Position numbers and translations under genes: made by a program. The notes below the pieces were generated by a model that was given only the letters and a program-made list of their open reading frames with translations, was not told the origin of the DNA and made no database searches. Below are positions 61,893 through 64,000 of a DNA stretch of 64,000 bases, piece after piece. Source of the stretch: CAVYYW01 sp963772845 (GTDB taxonomy: Bacteria; Bacillota; Bacilli; Bacillales; Sporolactobacillaceae); the NCBI GenBank assembly GCA_963772845.1, contig CAVYYW010000009.1, positions 39,068 through 103,067 of the forward strand, written 5' to 3'. Position 1 is the first letter of the stretch. Each line of letters opens with the position of its first letter.

Positions 61893-62642
61893 CTACCTTT
61901 TTTCACTTAGTATTTTCAAATGGATCAATAGATAACCACCTACAAAAAGCGGGATAGAAAGACTTGTCAAGATTGCCTTAGTGCTTTCTTGAAAACCTAA
62001 ATCGTTAATAATAATCTGGGGCAGATATAATACGAAGGGTAGGACGACAGGAAACCATGCTTTGCTCCAGATCGCCATCCCAATTAAAACTATTATTGAA
62101 AAGAACACGGCCACTAAATTTCCAAACCACCCAAAGTGAAACTCGGGGGTTAAAACGTATCGATTTCCAATGATTAAAGCAGAATATAACCCGATTGGAA
62201 CGATTCCCAAAAGCGTATAGATCAGCTTTTCTTTTATTTTAGATGGTTTCCTGCTTGCAATATATCTGAACCCCATGGCTATCATAAAGAGGATAAAAAG
62301 AGAAAGAACCGGATAGCCAACCAATTCCAGTAATGAGAAGGCAAGCTTTCCGTTTACTGCCTCTCCCATTAAAAAATAAGCAAAACCGCCGATCATGACG
62401 ATGGGAACATATTTTAGAATGACGTTCCTATCAAAAGACATTTCGTCCGCCAACTGTGCCATGTACTCTTTCGGTGTCTGACCCGTTATGGACGCCACAT
62501 TTTTCCCATTCTTTTCTGCTTCGTATAAATGATCTTCAAGCTCTGTAACAATGTCTTCTACTTCACTTTCCTTTTTGCCGCTGGATACTAAATAAAGCTT
62601 TAAATTCATCAAAAAGGTTTGGCTTTCGTTTGATAATTCCAT
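61893..62642 (-). CDS. HAAS-domain membrane protein
   Basis: 249 residues: a cytoplasmic helical N-terminus with the HAAS/DUF1700 pattern (VEDIVTELEDHLYEAEKNGK, then TPKEYMAQLADEM), followed by six or seven membrane helices. HAAS proteins are typically encoded after PadR regulators and act as their signalling partners. Translation is coupled: its ATG is one base after the PadR stop. Confidence 0.8.
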   Translation of the reverse strand: MELSNESQTFLMNLKLYLVSSGKKESEVEDIVTELEDHLYEAEKNGKNVASITGQTPKEYMAQLADEMSFDRNVILKYVPIVMIGGFAYFLMGEAVNGKLAFSLLELVGYPVLSLFILFMIAMGFRYIASRKPSKIKEKLIYTLLGIVPIGLYSALIIGNRYVLTPEFHFGWFGNLVAVFFSIIVLIGMAIWSKAWFPVVLPFVLYLPQIIINDLGFQESTKAILTSLSIPLFVGGYLLIHLKILSEKR

Positions 62643-62643
62643 A

Positions 62644-62973
62644 TTACTGCCCTTCTTTCTCTAATAATTTAATAACACCTTCTGAGATGACATTCCAGTT
62701 TATTGTGAATTTCTCTAATTCTTCTTTTCCTTTAGAGGTAATTGAGTAATATTTGCGTTTAGGTCCTCCGGAAGGTCGTTCTTTTTGACTGGTAATAACA
62801 AGCCCCTCTTTTTTCATCCGCAGCAATAAAGGATAGATGCTCCCTTCACTGACCATTGAAAGACCATATTTTGATAATTTCTCTATCATTTCATACCCGT
62901 ATGATTCTTTATTTGCAATAATTGATAGAAGACATCCTTCTAATATTCCTTTCAACACTTGAGTGGAATCCAA
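62644..62973 (-). CDS. PadR-family repressor
   Basis: 109 residues from TTG 62973 (GGAGGAGA upstream; MDSTQVLKGILEGCLLSII is a standard PadR start). Winged helix with YGYEMIEKL, GSIYPLLLRMKKEGL and the wing RPSGGPKRKYYSIT. It should bind an inverted repeat in its own promoter and repress the PadR-HAAS operon. Confidence 0.9.
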   Translation of the reverse strand: MDSTQVLKGILEGCLLSIIANKESYGYEMIEKLSKYGLSMVSEGSIYPLLLRMKKEGLVITSQKERPSGGPKRKYYSITSKGKEELEKFTINWNVISEGVIKLLEKEGQ

Positions 62974-63005
62974 TATGTCTCTCTCCTCCAAAAATACGCT
63001 TGCAT

Positions 63006-63067
63006 CTATATTGTTTTACAAGTTAGTTAGGCAAAAAACACCCTATCTATAATGCAATACAATATAG
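63006..63067 (-). promoter_or_regulatory. candidate PadR operator pair
   Basis: CTATATTGT (63006-63014) and ACAATATAG (63059-63067) are perfect inverted copies separated by 44 nt, in the promoter region of the PadR-HAAS genes. The spacing is longer than a single site, so two dimers or looping is likelier. Confidence 0.55.
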
Positions 63068-63115
63068 TTAATTTTAATCCATAAATTAGCAAAAAGTCAA
63101 TATCATCCTAAAAAA

Positions 63116-63139
63116 AGGATACCGTATGATCGGTATCCT
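63116..63139 (-). terminator. terminator of SDR gene
   Basis: AGGATACCG-atcata-CGGTATCCT in minus reading, followed by T6; 39 nt after the stop. Confidence 0.82.
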
Positions 63140-63177
63140 CTAATTGCTGAAAAGCCAACGTTATTTATTTTTTTCTG

Positions 63178-63909
63178 TTATTTCGATTCAAAAGGATTGG
63201 TTGCCCAGAGACTTGAAGTGGGGATAAACATCCGCTTATTGAGTTTAAGCTGGGAGACCATATACTCTGCAAGATCTTCAGGATGCATATATTTTTCCTC
63301 AACATTTCCTGTAAGATCCGCGCCAGCTGTTAGATCAGTAACGACAAGACTTGGTGTAAGGGCAAAGACCCGGACGTTATCTCTTCTCACTTCCTGCATG
63401 AGAGATTCTGTGAATCCAAGCACGCCGAATTTCGAGGCACAGTACGCAGTTGAGCCGGCAGTGCCACGCAGACCTGAACTTGAAGATATGTTGATGATGT
63501 CTCCGCCGTTCTTCTCAATGAGCTGAGGAAGTACCGTGCGCGTGACATAATACATACCCATCAGATTAACGTCGATCACCTTGCGAAAGTCTTCAGGATC
63601 CATTTCAAGCATTTTGCCGTGTTTACCAATGCCTGCGTTGTTAATTAGAATATCTGCGGTGCCGAGTGTTTCAGTCAACTGATTAATCGCCGCTTCGACT
63701 TGTTCCATTGATGAAACATCCGCCAGAGCATAAGCAGCTTGGACCCCTTGTTTTTCTGCCTCTGCTGCAGCTTCGGAAAGAGTGGATTCAGTCTTGGCAA
63801 TTAAACCGACCTTAACACCTTCTTTTGCTAAAGCAATTGCCGCTGCTCTTCCAATCCCTCTGCCTGCACCCGTAATAAATGCTGTTTTTCCTTTTAATGA
63901 TTGTGACAA
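63178..63909 (-). CDS. FabG-like short-chain dehydrogenase (YoxD-like)
   Basis: 244 residues: TGAGRGIGRAAAIALAKEG, NNAGIG, active-site YCASKFG, and a C-terminal MHPEDLAEYMVSQL. It closely matches B. subtilis YoxD, annotated as a 3-oxoacyl-ACP reductase paralogue; the real substrate is unknown. TTG start at 63909 with AAAGGAG 8 nt upstream. Confidence 0.85.
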   Translation of the reverse strand: MSQSLKGKTAFITGAGRGIGRAAAIALAKEGVKVGLIAKTESTLSEAAAEAEKQGVQAAYALADVSSMEQVEAAINQLTETLGTADILINNAGIGKHGKMLEMDPEDFRKVIDVNLMGMYYVTRTVLPQLIEKNGGDIINISSSSGLRGTAGSTAYCASKFGVLGFTESLMQEVRRDNVRVFALTPSLVVTDLTAGADLTGNVEEKYMHPEDLAEYMVSQLKLNKRMFIPTSSLWATNPFESK

Positions 63910-64000
63910 CCTACATTCTCCTTTCATTCCCTAATCAGGGCAATGGATCTGTATTTATTGTCACCTTTTTTGTTAGGAATGTCGACTGTTGTGATTATGC

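Overview
The window reads as a low-to-moderate GC Bacillaceae chromosome (Bacillus sensu lato). Evidence: AGGAGG-type ribosome sites with frequent TTG/GTG starts, Bacillus-type genes (yuaF-floT, sigL, htpG, exoA, lytST, a yoxD-like SDR, a ytbD/ytcD-like pair, a yxjC/yxjF-like pair), CcpA cre boxes, a SigW-type promoter and a perfect -24/-12 promoter. I see no rRNA, tRNA, CRISPR array or intact insertion sequence. The genus cannot be fixed from sequence alone.

Layout. 0-10 kb: small membrane proteins, a DUF899-VOC fusion, a PaaI-type thioesterase, a chemoreceptor, a P-loop kinase-like protein, a MEDS-domain protein, a broken GNAT gene, Ohr and a ketopantoate-reductase-like protein. 10-14.3 kb: carbon-starvation/pyruvate module of cstA, a tiny translationally coupled membrane protein, lytT and lytS; the cstA promoter carries a cre box and two direct repeats. 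14.3-15 kb: degenerate repeats. 15-20.6 kb: flavin monooxygenase, ECF sigma/anti-sigma pair, GNAT, DHA2 exporter. 20.7-22.8 kb: a ParM actin/ParR-like partition cassette with an iteron array. 23-31.7 kb: pullulanase with cre, rlmN, an AT-rich acyltransferase, a kumamolisin-like sedolisin and an NAD(P)-binding protein. 31.8-34.7 kb: a GntR-ABC operon between two copies of a 29-bp repeat. 34.7-37.2 kb: three DinB proteins and a broken methyltransferase. 37.3-42.8 kb: floT-yuaF, FMN reductase, FAD dehydrogenase. 43-49.2 kb: htpG, a frameshifted double retropepsin, sigL and three repeat arrays. 49.5-54 kb: a lipoprotein, then a sigma-54/CcpA-controlled 3-hydroxybutyrate module. 54-64 kb: exoA, monoacylglycerol lipase, SDRs, M50-like protein, a repeat-rich 1.2 kb gap, MFS/HxlR pair, PadR/HAAS pair.

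How genes work together. Carbon-source control recurs: cre boxes lie at pulA, cstA and the hydroxybutyrate operon, and the last also needs SigL, encoded about 4 kb away, plus an adjacent PAS-AAA+ activator. Envelope stress is represented by the SigW-type yuaF-floT promoter and the ECF sigma pair.

Two things stand out. First, a ParM-type actin with an 11-copy, roughly helically phased GYAAAC iteron array sits in an otherwise chromosomal context. Second, two families of about 52-bp intergenic tandem repeats occur as four arrays; in one family both arms of the hairpin change together between units. A caveat: seven loci carry single-base frameshifts (nine indels), several in short homopolymers, so uncorrected sequencing errors must be excluded before calling these pseudogenes.
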